Part shown: piece after piece, positions 1-9,103 of the stretch | Position numbering within the stretch: position 1 is the first letter of the stretch | How the letters are laid out: each line of letters starts with the position of its first letter | Origin: JAJVID01 sp963743425 | GTDB taxonomy: Bacteria; Acidobacteriota; Blastocatellia; RBC074 | Assembly (NCBI GenBank): GCA_963743425.1 | Contig: CAVUPU010000001.1 | Location: 558,001-622,000 of the forward strand | DNA length: 64,000 nucleotides | Direction of reading: 5' to 3' | Program-made: the position numbers and the translations under genes | Notes under the pieces: generated by a model | Told to the model about the DNA's origin: nothing | What the model saw: only the letters and a program-made list of their open reading frames with translations | Databases searched by the model: none

Positions 1-1657
1 CGTTCTTGACCCTGCTGAGAGACTGTTCGAGTTGGGGCAGATGTCTGTTTAACACGGCGGTCATTGTGGTCTGCTCGATCCAATCGAGACCGGCGCGCGT
101 GTAGGTCTGCTCGTTGTAATCGGTCGTGAAAAAGCGGTCGCTTTGCAAGCGGCGCGAAGCCATCAACAGAAATATCCTGAACGCCGTCTCGCTGAAGCCC
201 ATCCTCGGGATCAGCGGCTCGGCGTACATCCCGACCATCAGATCAACGGCGTCAATATCGTAGCTGTAGACGCGGCGAATCTCTTCGCACCAGTCCTTGT
301 TATCGCTCAAATCCTCGAATTTTTCGATGCGATTGAGTCCGACGAGCTCGCGGAATTCGTTGTAACGCGGCACGCCGCGTTCGCGGTCGCGCAGTATGTC
401 CACGGCGGCCAAGTCCATCTTGACGTCGCCGTCGAGCGCGAGGCTTTGCAGGAAGCGCGGATAGTTGTGCAGCGTGATCGCGCCGGGATGCGCCACGCCG
501 AACGAATAGAAGAGATCAGTCAGCGAAACCTGCTTCATCACCTCGCGCGCGTGGCGATTGGCTACCTGCGGCAGCGTGCGCTCCTGAAGTATCCTGCCGT
601 CGTTTATCGAACGGAAGACGAATTGGTCGGGCATCAGCGGATGCATGCGATAGACCGCAACGAACTCTTCGGTCATCGAGTAGGGCGCGGCGTGATGCTC
701 GGCTCTGGATTTTCGGATGCGCGTCCAGTTGTCGTTCATTCCGGCCTGCACCGTGGGATGAGCCAGGATCGCGCACGTCCATTCGACGGTATGAATCTTG
801 GCCATCACCGCCGCGTTGACGAGGCGCGCGCGCAGAAACAACTCTTCGTCCGTCCACGTCGGGAAGTCCCGCCGCAAACGGTCGCAGATGTCGTTGTGCT
901 CCAGCGTGAAGAGTGTGTGCAGCATGCTCAAACCGACCCACCAGTTGCCGTTGACGCCGGTGATGTCCACACCCGTCAGCGGATCGACAGGCAGCAGGCC
1001 GTCGGCGTCGAGTTTCAGCTTGCCGCTCTCGAACGAACGCACGAGCCGCTCGGTCGCCGCGTCGCTGCCGTAAAGCTGCGAGCCGTCCCACCAGTGCGTC
1101 TCGGTGTTGACGAAACTGGGTGTCTTGTTCGTGTCGTCCGCCGGGCGAGTCGGATCGCGGCGCGTGCGGTTGACCAGCATCTGCGGTTTCGGCCAATCGT
1201 CGTTGGCGGGTAGCGGCACGGCGTACGGATTTGCGCCCTCGTTCTTGCCGTGGCTGAACCAGTCGTGAACCTGGAATTGAATCCAGGCCGCCGCCAGCAG
1301 GTTGAGCATGGTGGCCGGTTGAAACTGCCGGCGCGTCATCAACTCACGGCTCACCACGCGCGGGCTGGGCGTCATCAACGTCGATTCATGCAAGACGACG
1401 CGGTCGAGCGGGATGTTGTGACCGAAACGCATCCCGGCGCTGCCCATTCGCGGTTTGCTCAAATCGTTGTAAGCGCCGTCTGCCGTGCGCGCTGTTTTTT
1501 GCTGCGGTGTCGGGTCTGGCATCCCCGGCGACGTAATTTCTTTTAAGTGCGGCGCCTGGGTGTCCGACAAGTTGTGCCTGCGCATGTGATTGCGGAAGCT
1601 GTTCAGCCGCAGCAAGCCGAGCAATCGCGGCAGACGGTGCCAGGCAAAGATGCTCAT
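1..1657 (-). CDS. animal-type haem peroxidase (partial, C-terminus off window)
   Basis: Reads leftward from ATG at 1657, seven bases after an AGGAGG ribosome site, and stays open to the window edge (about 552 codons seen). The distal-haem motif WIQFQVHDWFSHG is clear near residue 100. Further on are LHNYPRFLQ, which fits the proximal-histidine region, and RDRERGVPRYNEFRE, both typical of the animal haem peroxidase / cyclooxygenase-like family. Such enzymes use peroxide, or oxygenate fatty acids, through a bound haem. It starts 22 bases after the end of the GMC oxidoreductase and is probably co-transcribed with it. No signal peptide is evident. The substrate cannot be told from sequence. Confidence 0.88.
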   Translation of the reverse strand, partial: MSIFAWHRLPRLLGLLRLNSFRNHMRRHNLSDTQAPHLKEITSPGMPDPTPQQKTARTADGAYNDLSKPRMGSAGMRFGHNIPLDRVVLHESTLMTPSPRVVSRELMTRRQFQPATMLNLLAAAWIQFQVHDWFSHGKNEGANPYAVPLPANDDWPKPQMLVNRTRRDPTRPADDTNKTPSFVNTETHWWDGSQLYGSDAATERLVRSFESGKLKLDADGLLPVDPLTGVDITGVNGNWWVGLSMLHTLFTLEHNDICDRLRRDFPTWTDEELFLRARLVNAAVMAKIHTVEWTCAILAHPTVQAGMNDNWTRIRKSRAEHHAAPYSMTEEFVAVYRMHPLMPDQFVFRSINDGRILQERTLPQVANRHAREVMKQVSLTDLFYSFGVAHPGAITLHNYPRFLQSLALDGDVKMDLAAVDILRDRERGVPRYNEFRELVGLNRIEKFEDLSDNKDWCEEIRRVYSYDIDAVDLMVGMYAEPLIPRMGFSETAFRIFLLMASRRLQSDRFFTTDYNEQTYTRAGLDWIEQTTMTAVLNRHLPQLEQSLSRVKN

Positions 1658-1678
1658 AGTTAATCCTCCTGTTTTTGA

Positions 1679-4600
1679 TTAGGCGAGTAGCCCGCCGACC
1701 GGATCGTATTCGCGCACGACGAATTGATTGGTCATCGCCATAAATCGCAGCATTCCTCGCGCCTGCACGAACGGGTCGTCGCTGCCGATCACGTTAAAGG
1801 ATTTGAGATAGTCGGCGAAGCTGCGCACGGCGTCGGCGTCTTCAAACGTGCGGAACTTCAACAGCGCCGAGCCGATTTGCTTACCGGTCGCGACTTCGGT
1901 CAAACGCCCGTATAACGTGGTGAAATCGTGGAGGATCTCTTGCGGGCCGGCGACGCCGCCGTGCCCGTCCTTTTGCATATACTTGCGGCCGTGGAAGAGA
2001 TACTCCTTGCCCGGCCCGGCGAAGAAATAGATGCGATAGATCATCTCGGCCTCATCGGTCGCGGGATTGACGCGCAGGTAGTTGAAATAGCTCTTCGGGC
2101 CGTTGATCGTGCAGATCATCCTTCCCTGGTTGTTGAAGTTGGCGAAGCGGATCGTGCCGTCAATGCGCGCCTCGTGATCCCAGCCGTCGATGAACTCGTT
2201 CAGGTCGCGCGCGGTGATCTTCATTTCCAGGCTGATCTCCATTCCCTCGGCCGAAGGCTTGGCTTCGATCTGTTTGTCGCCATCGCTCCCGGCGGGCGGC
2301 GTGAAACCGTCGAAGTAAGAGCCTTTCATCTCCTCGTCGAAAGTCATTCCCAGGCCTTCGGGCAACCGCACGTCAAGGAGCGGGCGCAGGAAGCTGACCG
2401 CTGGCGTGTCGGTCAGCGCGCTGCGGCGCAGCCAATAATAGAAACCGAAACGCGTTTTGCCGCTCGCGTCCGTCTCCCGCTGGAAGACGCCGAGCGAATC
2501 CGGCCCGAAGAGCGGCAGCAACGGGGGCTGCGCGTCGGTGAAATATTTGCCGACCATGAGGTCTTTGTTGACGAAGCGAATCTCGTCGTGGAACGGCGTG
2601 AAGTCGTCCATTCGGAAATGATCCTGCCCGAAGGCCGGCTCCGACAGCCCTTCGATCAGGCCGAGGAATTGATAGCGCGCTTCGAGCCTTCCATCCGGTT
2701 TATGGTCGAATTTCAGGTAGGCCAGACACGCCGGTGTTGTTGGCGTTCGAGACCATCCGCATCTCCCAGAGGCCGTTCAATTGCTCTTTGGTCGGAACCG
2801 AAGCCTCGTCCCAGATCGCCCGATGATCGGGGACCGTCATGTTGTCCAGCCCATATGACCGCACCATCGGGAAGGTGAAGAGACGATGGCCGCGCGGGTA
2901 TTCGCCCAGATGGACGCGACCGATCAGCAGGTCGTCGTTGATCACTTTGAAGATGTCGTAGAAGCCGCGCCATTGCGGGTCGGTGTAACGCAGCAGGATG
3001 TACTTGCCCGGATCGAGCGACCCCGTGCGTTTGGCGATGGTGATCTCTTCGAGCGTGTTGTTGGCGTTGATCACGTTGTCGGAATCGCTGGTCACGCCCA
3101 CAATCTTACCGTCGTCGCGCTTGCTGAAGCGTTTTTTGAAGCTTGCGTGGAAGGCCGTCGAAAGACGGTTCATGACGTGGCCGCGCGGGAAGACGCCTTT
3201 CCAGACGGTGTCGTTGCGGATCAACCCGTGGTCGGTGTCTATCTCGACCTCGCCGCTGTTGATCATCTTCTCGACGCTCTGCGTTTCGATGCGGCTGAAG
3301 ATGCGTTCCAGGTCGGCTTCTTTATAGTTTAAAACTTCGAGCGGATCGAAGTCCGGCACAACGACTTTCGGAGCAGGCGCCGGGAAAGGCTCGCCGCCCA
3401 GGTTGCGCACGATGCGGTCTGCGATGCGCTCGGACAAGGCGGAGATCGTCAGGAACGGATTGACGCCGAGCGCCGTCGAGATCAACGAACCGTCGGCCAC
3501 GAACAGGCCGTCGTGAATCCGGCCGTCGCCGGCGAAGACGCGCCCGAACTCGTCCGTCGCGCCGTGCAGGTAATCGTCGCCCAGCGGACAGCCGCCGAGC
3601 GGGTGGGCCGTGATCAGATTGCGCGCCGGCGTAATACTCCAAAGCGGATTGGTCACGAAGGTTCCGCCGAGCGAGCGAGCGTGGCGGCGAATCTCTTCGT
3701 TGATCAGGTTGAAGATCTGCTGCCGCCCGACGTCGTCCCAATCAATCTCGATGCGCCCGTTCTCGTGGCGCAGGTTGAGCGTCCCCTTCGCGTCGTCGTG
3801 CCCCATGATCAGGTAGATCAGCGTGTGGTTGAGCGCCGCGTTGTCTTCCTTGTAAGGACTGAACGGATTGTTCTTCCTTCTGCGTTCGCGCTCCGCCTTC
3901 TCATCGCCGAAGTCGGTGTCCTCGCCGCCATGAGCGAAAACGTCGAGCGCGAGCATCGCCGCGCCGATATAGGCGCTCGGGAACGAGAAGTCCTGGATTG
4001 TCAGCCGTTTTTCCAGCGCCGTATGAGACGAATTGTAACGAACCGCGCCGACGATGCTCGGCCCGGGCGCGTTGCCGCGCTGCCGCCACTTGTGATTCGG
4101 ATCCTTGCCGAAGCCCATCGTGTTCAATTGCTGGTCGGCGTTGTAAGCCATCGCGAAGAAGTCGCCGTTGCCCGAAAACTGCGCGCCGACCTTCGGCGAG
4201 AGCGACAGTCCCTTCATCTCCGACCGCAGCAGAATCTCCGGCGTGCCGAGCGATCCGCCGGAGAGGATCACGTTGCGCGCGTCGAGCGTGAAGTCGTCGG
4301 TGAAATTCAAAGTTTTGTACCGCACGCCGTGAACACGCCATCCGCCGCCGCCGAGTTTCTCTATCCACTTGATCTCGGTCTTCGTGAAGATGTCGCAGCC
4401 CTGGCGATGCGCGACCGGCAGGTAGTTCATATAGAGCGTGTTCTTCGCGCCGATGTTGCAGCCGGTCACACAATCGCCGCAATCAATGCAGGCCTTCTGC
4501 TCGACGCCCGCGTTGTTCGGCCCGTCCTTGAAGCTGACGGCGATGTCGAGCGGGTAGGCTCCGCCGCCGATCTCCTGCGCTCGCTTGTGGAGCGCCCTGA

Positions 4601-5064
4601 CCTTGAGCAGCGAGTCGGGTTGCGACGGGACGCCGCGCGGATGCGGATTGGCGCCGAGCATGAACCTGGCTTTCTCATAAAACGGTATCAGCTCGGGTCG
4701 CTTGATGGCCTTCGGCCACGCGAGTTGTTGGAAGACCTCTTCGTCGGGCACGATGGCCACGTTGGCGTTGACCAGCGAGGTGCCGCCCAGACCGCTGCCT
4801 TTCATCACTGAAATATCGGGGAAGAGCAGAAAATCATAGAGGCCGGTGGGATTGAACGTCGGATTGCGAGCGTTGCGGAGCCACTTCCCCGATCTCGTCG
4901 GGGAACTTGCCGACCTCCCACTCGCGCCCGCGTTCGAGGATGCAGACTGAAGGCTTCGGCGAAGCCGCTGTGATGCGAGCGGCGGTGATGGCGCCGCCAT
5001 AACCGGAGCCGATGATGATGAAGTCGTATTGTTTTTTGCGCTGATCCCAGTCCTTCGAAAGCAT
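1679..5064 (-). CDS. GMC-family oxidoreductase (cholesterol-oxidase-like), two +1 frameshifts
   Basis: Starts at ATG 5064 behind AAGGAGG. The N-terminus has the FAD Rossmann motif DFIIIGSGYGGAITAARI, then GSGLGGTSLVNANVAI, a Cys cluster CIDCGDCVTGCNIGAK, and C-terminal HPLGGCPLGDD and GVNPFLTISALSERIAD, all typical of large cholesterol-oxidase-like GMC enzymes. Roughly the last 400 residues form an extra C-terminal region continuing to the stop at 1679. The frame breaks twice. An extra G in a GGGG run near 4885 separates the FAD motif from the rest, and an extra G near 2727 separates the C-terminal 350 residues. Removing both gives one open frame of about 1127 residues, so these may be sequence errors. 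It lies directly upstream of the haem peroxidase. Confidence 0.82.
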
Positions 5065-5423
5065 GAAAACCTCCTTCAAGCTACAGGCTGATGCGCAGCT
5101 TGCGGCTGACTGTGTACCAAAGAGTGTTAAAGGCGATTGCCTGACGCCGCGCCACTTCTCAAGACTTTCAAGGCGCGGCCGGATAACTGACATTAAGCAT
5201 CCGACACGGATGCGATTGAAAATAAAGACTCAAAAAGGGAATGAAAGTGGCAGAGCATTTTCAATTAATTATCGCCTGTTCGTTGCGTCCCTGGCTGGCA
5301 TGCTGAGAACCACTGCTGAGCTAACCAAAGACGGCGCGGAGTATAGCACAAACCGTTCGGGTGGGAATAGCAATAAGGATTAGTTACAATGCCCGGGCTT
5401 CAATTGTTCGGACGGGAAAAAAT
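5065..5423. other. intergenic, divergent promoter region
   Basis: About 360 bases between the divergent GMC oxidoreductase and the RMD1-like gene. It must hold promoters for both directions, but I cannot place convincing -35/-10 boxes. No repeat or RNA gene was recognised. Confidence 0.4.
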
Positions 5424-6509
5424 ATGGCGCGGATTGTTCAAGGTCAGGTGGTCGCTCTGTTCGCTTTCGACGTCGGGTATGAGGTGTCGCTTGAAAGGTT
5501 GAGCGCGATGTTGGCGACGACGCCGGTTCAGCCGCTGTCTCGCAAGAAGCGGACGCCGACGTACATGCAGTACACGAAGCCGCCGCAGATCCTGAGCCTG
5601 GGGTTGGCCACTGGCCATTTCGCCGTCGCGGGAAACATTCAGGCCACGATCTTCGATTTCGGCGCGGTCAGCGTCGCTTATCGCTGGCCGATAGGGCAGG
5701 GGAATGAAGTGTCGCTCGAAGATCTGCCGCAGGTCAGCCACGATCTTTACAACCTCGATCTCGGGCTTCATGCGAAAGAGCAGGCCGAATCGCTGATGAG
5801 GAAGATAGAGCCTGCCATCCTTCGTCCCCGGCTGGCCGACCTGGTCGAGGATTACTACCTGTTTATCATCGAGGAGCTGGATCGACCGATGAGCGCCTCG
5901 GAGTTGTTGTCCGGGCATCGTGGATTGCTGGCGCGGACATTGCGGTTTGAAACCGCCGATCTGAGCCGCTCTCAACAGGACGAGGCTCTGGCCCAGGCCA
6001 TTTCATACTACGAAAATGATCTGGCGCTGGTGGACTGGAACTCGGCGGTCATCTACGACCGCGATTACGAGGACACTGCCAGCGTCCTGGAGCTGATCAA
6101 TGTCGAGTTGTTGGAAGCTCGCTACATCGATCAGCAGTTGGACAGGAAGATCAACGAGTACGGCGCGCTCGTGCGAAAACGGATCGAATGGCCGATCCCG
6201 CTCCGGACGCCCTACAAACAGGCCATTCAGGACCTGGCCGAACTGCGGGTCGAGTCTTCATTGTTGAACGAGCGGGTCGAGAACGCTTTGAAATTAATCG
6301 GCGACCTCTACCTGGCGAGGCTGCATTCGGCGGCGGCCGGCAGGTTCTACCTGCACGAGTGGGATCGAATCATCTCGCGCAAGCTCGAAATCATCTCCGG
6401 CTTTTACCAGGTGCTGAACGACCGCGTCCACACGGCGCAGAGCCAGGCGCTCGAATTGATCATCGTGATTTTGATTTTGGTGGAATTGGTCCTGGCCTTC
6501 TGGCATTGA
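5424..6509 (+). CDS. RMD1/DUF155-like C-terminally anchored membrane protein
   Basis: 361 residues from ATG 5424; the upstream in-frame extension lacks a ribosome site. Most of the protein is soluble and helical. A single C-terminal membrane helix (ALELIIVILILVELVLAFW) follows a helical stretch rich in acidic and basic residues. The layout (N-terminal mixed domain, long helical middle, terminal hydrophobic anchor preceded by QSQALE) resembles the RMD1/Sif2/YagE (DUF155) family of unknown biochemical function. Assignment is from recalled family pattern and is tentative. It appears to be a single-gene unit; the DNA after it is filled with palindromic repeats. Confidence 0.55.
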   Translation: MARIVQGQVVALFAFDVGYEVSLERLSAMLATTPVQPLSRKKRTPTYMQYTKPPQILSLGLATGHFAVAGNIQATIFDFGAVSVAYRWPIGQGNEVSLEDLPQVSHDLYNLDLGLHAKEQAESLMRKIEPAILRPRLADLVEDYYLFIIEELDRPMSASELLSGHRGLLARTLRFETADLSRSQQDEALAQAISYYENDLALVDWNSAVIYDRDYEDTASVLELINVELLEARYIDQQLDRKINEYGALVRKRIEWPIPLRTPYKQAIQDLAELRVESSLLNERVENALKLIGDLYLARLHSAAAGRFYLHEWDRIISRKLEIISGFYQVLNDRVHTAQSQALELIIVILILVELVLAFWH

Positions 6510-6541
6510 GATGGTAGGTAGCGGGGTATGAAAGGAAGACA

Positions 6542-6591
6542 TTTTCCATTTTCCATATCACATTTGGCATTTGTCATTGCCTGAGTCGGTC
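6542..6591. repeat. solo arm of CATTTTC-heptamer element
   Basis: One arm (heptamers starting CAT: CATTTTC, CATTTTC, CATATCA...) of the dispersed inverted repeat seen complete at 11533, 12184, 45095 and 57763. The matching second arm is absent or reduced to a short CAATGACA tract. Confidence 0.6.
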
Positions 6592-6879
6592 TTTCCAATG
6601 ACATATGCTCCGGATCGCTGTGGATATCTTGGCGGGCGTATTCTTCGTCGCGTAAAATCAGCCTTCATATTCGGTCGCTGTCGCGTTCTCTCGACGGGGC
6701 GAATCCACTGGCGCCCCTTCGAAATGGGCCTTGCGCACGCTTGAACAGCAGTGAAGAGAATTCGCCGAAATACGCATGTCTAATTTGCCCTTGGAGCCGT
6801 CGGCGCACTGGAAACAACAGACATCGGTGTCTAATAGTAGCCACTGGTGTCTAGTATTGGACACCGGTATCCAATACTA

Positions 6880-7062
6880 AATCGGAACAACTGACATTGG
6901 TACATCGAATGAAATCACAGCGTCGAAGGCAAGCGTTTAGAGTACCGACTTTAGTCGGCGGCGTTCGGATGCCAAGCCCTGCCGACTAAAGTCGGTACTC
7001 TAAACGCTCGCCTTCGATGGTTGCAGTTAAACTGAATGTGCCAATGTCGGCTGTTCCGATTT
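6880..7062. repeat. long nested palindrome upstream of cassette array
   Basis: An inverted repeat of about 183 bases. Outer arms pair AATCGGAACA...CATTGG with CCAATG...TGTTCCGATT. Inner arms pair GCGTTTAGAGTACCGACTTT with its complement near 6980-7009. A smaller hairpin, TAGTATTGG/CCAATACTA, lies just before it at 6853-6879. It ends 27 bases before the first integron core site. Confidence 0.75.
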
Positions 7063-7089
7063 AGACACTCAAAACGCAGTAGAATTCAT

Positions 7090-7096
7090 GTTAGGC
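7090..7096 (+). other. integron core site GTTAGGC (left boundary of cassette 1)
   Basis: GTTAGGC matches the integron crossover consensus GTTRRRY and lies 30 bases before the first cassette gene. No complete attC arm or recognisable attI precedes it; the preceding DNA is a palindrome unrelated to attC. Confidence 0.6.
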
Positions 7097-8000
7097 GGCC
7101 ATACTATCCGTGGAGATGAGTAAGTGATGAGTGAAGGAGTTGCTGATAGAATTGCATCTCTGATTAATAAGGGCGAGAAGGTACTCGCAAGCCATCGTCC
7201 TAATCCCCCAAACGTCATTGGCTTTCCAACACTTGATACAGAACTATTCAATGAATGGCGTGCACAAGCACTCTCCCTCTTGGTTCAAGTAGCTGGGTCT
7301 GGTCACGTTTATTCGGATTCGTTCCGTAAGGGAACCGAGAGAGGAGCTTACAAGGGCGCTGCTAGCGCAGGAATTGGCGTACTCAAGGCATTACAGGAGG
7401 ACGTTCGGGCTGGGGCATTCGTCGGAGATTTAACTGATCGATCATTAGGGCAAGACCCTCTGTTGCTTCTCGATCAGATATGCAGCCGCTTTCAATTAGT
7501 CGCACGACAGTTGCGATCCCGGCGAGAAAACCGCGCGACACTCTCAGTGACAGATGAGTACGACGTGCAGGATCTTCTCCGCTCTCTCTTATGGCTTCAC
7601 TTTGACGATATTCGCACAGAAGAATGGACGCCTAGTTATGCAGGCAAATCATCGAGGATGGACTTTCTCTTGAAGCCAGAGCAGATTGTCGTTGAAACAA
7701 AGAAGACGAGGCCGAGTCTGACGGCGAAAGAACTTGGCTCAGAGTTAATCGAAGACATTGCCAGATATGAAAAGCACCCCGACTGTAGTGCGCTAGTTTG
7801 TTTTGTCTACGACCCTGAGGGTTTTGTAGCGAACCCCCGGGGCGTAGAATCAGACCTGAATCGAGACCAACCAATTCCGGTTCGGGTCTTTGTTCGACCT
7901 AAGTAAATCTAGCCGCCTAACAACGACATGCACCGGAGCCGCCGAAGCGCAGTTCTTATCATGCCCGCAATGCCGTTCGGCGGCCCGGTGATGTCGAGCG
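7091..8000 (+). mobile_element. integron-type gene cassette 1
   Basis: Bounded by G^TT cut points at 7090/7091 and 8000/8001. It holds one forward gene (7127-7906) followed within 10 bases by an attC-like site, the normal cassette arrangement. Base composition is visibly more AT-rich than the flanking chromosome, as expected for acquired DNA. No integrase gene is present anywhere in the window, so this is a cluster of attC sites without a visible integrase. Confidence 0.72.
7127..7906 (+). CDS. PD-(D/E)XK nuclease, DpnII/MboI-type domain (cassette gene)
   Basis: 259 residues. ATG 7127 was chosen over the GTG three bases upstream; a GGAG lies at 7112. The C-terminal 110 residues carry the hallmark of the DpnII/MboI-like endonuclease fold: YDVQDLLRSLLWLHFDDI, EEWTPSYAGKSSRMDFLL and VVETKKTR supply the acidic residue, the Asp and the E-x-K of the PD-(D/E)XK site. 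These are followed by IEDIARYEKHPDCSALVCFV. The N-terminal 140 residues are not recognised and may bind a partner or sense a signal. Family knowledge places such domains in restriction or other anti-phage effectors. No methyltransferase accompanies it, so it is not a classical R-M pair. It is carried as an integron cassette. Confidence 0.78.
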   Translation: MSEGVADRIASLINKGEKVLASHRPNPPNVIGFPTLDTELFNEWRAQALSLLVQVAGSGHVYSDSFRKGTERGAYKGAASAGIGVLKALQEDVRAGAFVGDLTDRSLGQDPLLLLDQICSRFQLVARQLRSRRENRATLSVTDEYDVQDLLRSLLWLHFDDIRTEEWTPSYAGKSSRMDFLLKPEQIVVETKKTRPSLTAKELGSELIEDIARYEKHPDCSALVCFVYDPEGFVANPRGVESDLNRDQPIPVRVFVRPK

Positions 8001-8006
8001 TTAGAC
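7915..8006 (+). other. attC recombination site 1
   Basis: A 92-base imperfect palindrome beginning GCCTAAC (matches RYYYAAC) and ending GTTAGAC (matches GTTRRRY). The inner arms CGACATGCACCGG and CCGGTGATGTCG pair, leaving one unpaired G, the extrahelical base that gives attC its strand polarity. A second perfect arm pair, GCCGCCGAA/TTCGGCGGC, closes a variable terminal loop. This is a textbook integron attC layout. Confidence 0.85.
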
Positions 8007-8985
8007 GTCTCAACTGTTATGAGTAACCGCAGAAAACCAAAGAAGCCTGTACGGAACCCTGCTCACTTTGTCTTTCCAAAAACGGGGCCGGTCCGCCGCG
8101 TGATAGAAGAGTTCCCCAGAGAGCAAGAGGATCTTGAGTTCACTGTGGGCAGGAAGTTTCTAGGCGCGCTTCAACGCTATAAGGGAGTTCAGTACTATGA
8201 TCTCTGCCGTGGGTCCGAACCCGCAGACCTAATGTGCCGGTCCACCGATGGACACACTGTTGGCTTGCAGATCGTCGAGGTTATTAATCAACAACTCCGG
8301 CAACTTCAACACATGCGCTCATCCTATCGCGAGGCGTTAGCGCAGACTTTGGGTATAGAGTTGCTTCTTTTCAATGGGTGCAGAGTCTCATTGGGCGACT
8401 CAGGAGAGCCACCCTATTTGCCGCCACTCACCTCACCAGACGGGCAAGCATGTCTGCAGCTTCTCACGGAGCACATCCGGAAGATAGCCAAGGATATTCA
8501 TACTCTAGAAGTCGGAAAGATCAGGTCGCGCAGCACCAAGACTCTGAACCCTGAGCGCAAGGTTGCTGTCGGTGTCGAGCGTATTCTTCCATCTGGCGAG
8601 CCGGTACGGCTTGAGTTTAGTTGGGCGGGTGGCGGCCCTTCCTATCGGACAGATATTTCTCGGGGATTACTCACTCACGCCGTGCAATCAAAGGTAGCGA
8701 AGCGGTATGCGAAGCCGGCAGTCGGGAAGTTTGTTCTCCTGGCTTATTCAATTGACACACTGTTGCAGGACGACGATCCTGATATAAGCGAATCCCGCCA
8801 CCTTTTTGAATCATCACAACATCCGTTCGATGACGCATGGTTCATTTACCCATACGCAGACAAGGAGCTAGGGGCGCTCGTTCACATCTGGCCTGTCCAT
8901 GACACCGACGGCTAACAAACCGCTGCAGCCGACGCCCTACAGTGTCCGCTGCGCTCACGCTTTCGGGCGCGGCTGAGCGCTAGCG
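8001..8985 (+). mobile_element. integron-type gene cassette 2
   Basis: Runs from the crossover point of attC 1 to that of the second attC-like site. It carries a single forward gene whose stop codon lies inside the first core of the site, a compact arrangement common in cassettes. Confidence 0.7.
8019..8915 (+). CDS. uncharacterised cassette protein, possible PD-(D/E)XK-like fold
   Basis: 298 residues from ATG 8019, only 13 bases after the cassette boundary and without a clear ribosome site, which is common in integron cassettes. I do not recognise the family. The N-terminus is basic (MSNRRKPKKPVR). The stretch PADLMC...VGLQIVEV around residues 70-90 has the spacing of an Asp followed by a beta strand with Q-x-E, seen in divergent PD-(D/E)XK nucleases, but this is weak. 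No signal peptide or membrane helix. The stop codon overlaps the attC 2 core. Association with a nuclease cassette suggests, without proving, a defence-related role. Confidence 0.7.
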   Translation: MSNRRKPKKPVRNPAHFVFPKTGPVRRVIEEFPREQEDLEFTVGRKFLGALQRYKGVQYYDLCRGSEPADLMCRSTDGHTVGLQIVEVINQQLRQLQHMRSSYREALAQTLGIELLLFNGCRVSLGDSGEPPYLPPLTSPDGQACLQLLTEHIRKIAKDIHTLEVGKIRSRSTKTLNPERKVAVGVERILPSGEPVRLEFSWAGGGPSYRTDISRGLLTHAVQSKVAKRYAKPAVGKFVLLAYSIDTLLQDDDPDISESRHLFESSQHPFDDAWFIYPYADKELGALVHIWPVHDTDG

Positions 8986-8991
8986 TTAGCC
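8910..8991 (+). other. attC-like recombination site 2
   Basis: An 82-base imperfect palindrome from GGCTAAC to GTTAGCC, exact complements but each one base off consensus. Inner arms CGCTGCAGCCG and CGGCTGAGCG pair with a single extra G, at the same place as in attC 1. Part of the stem has further mismatches, so the site may be weaker. Confidence 0.7.
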
Positions 8992-9103
8992 AGATTGTGG
9001 CGCGTGATTGAAGTGACTCCGACTGAGTTCCAGCGCGCATCCTTCGGCTTGGCTGATAGCAAGCCAGAAATCGGTCGTCGAAAAGAGGGGCGCCTCACAC
9101 CTC

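Noticed and set aside
143..1213. Long rightward open frame opposite the haem peroxidase
   Set aside because: The opposite strand has clear peroxidase motifs; the rightward translation is Arg/Val-rich with no motif, a mirror frame of GC-rich coding DNA.
3513..4811. 432-codon rightward open frame opposite the GMC oxidoreductase
   Set aside because: GMC motifs lie on the other strand; composition typical of antisense frames.
6658..6864. Leftward 68-codon open frame
   Set aside because: Overlaps hairpin DNA at its 5' end and has no recognisable protein features.
6880..7062. A third attC site or attI upstream of cassette 1
   Set aside because: The palindrome has no RYYYAAC/GTTRRRY ends and its arms are too perfect and too long for attC; only the bare core at 7090 fits.
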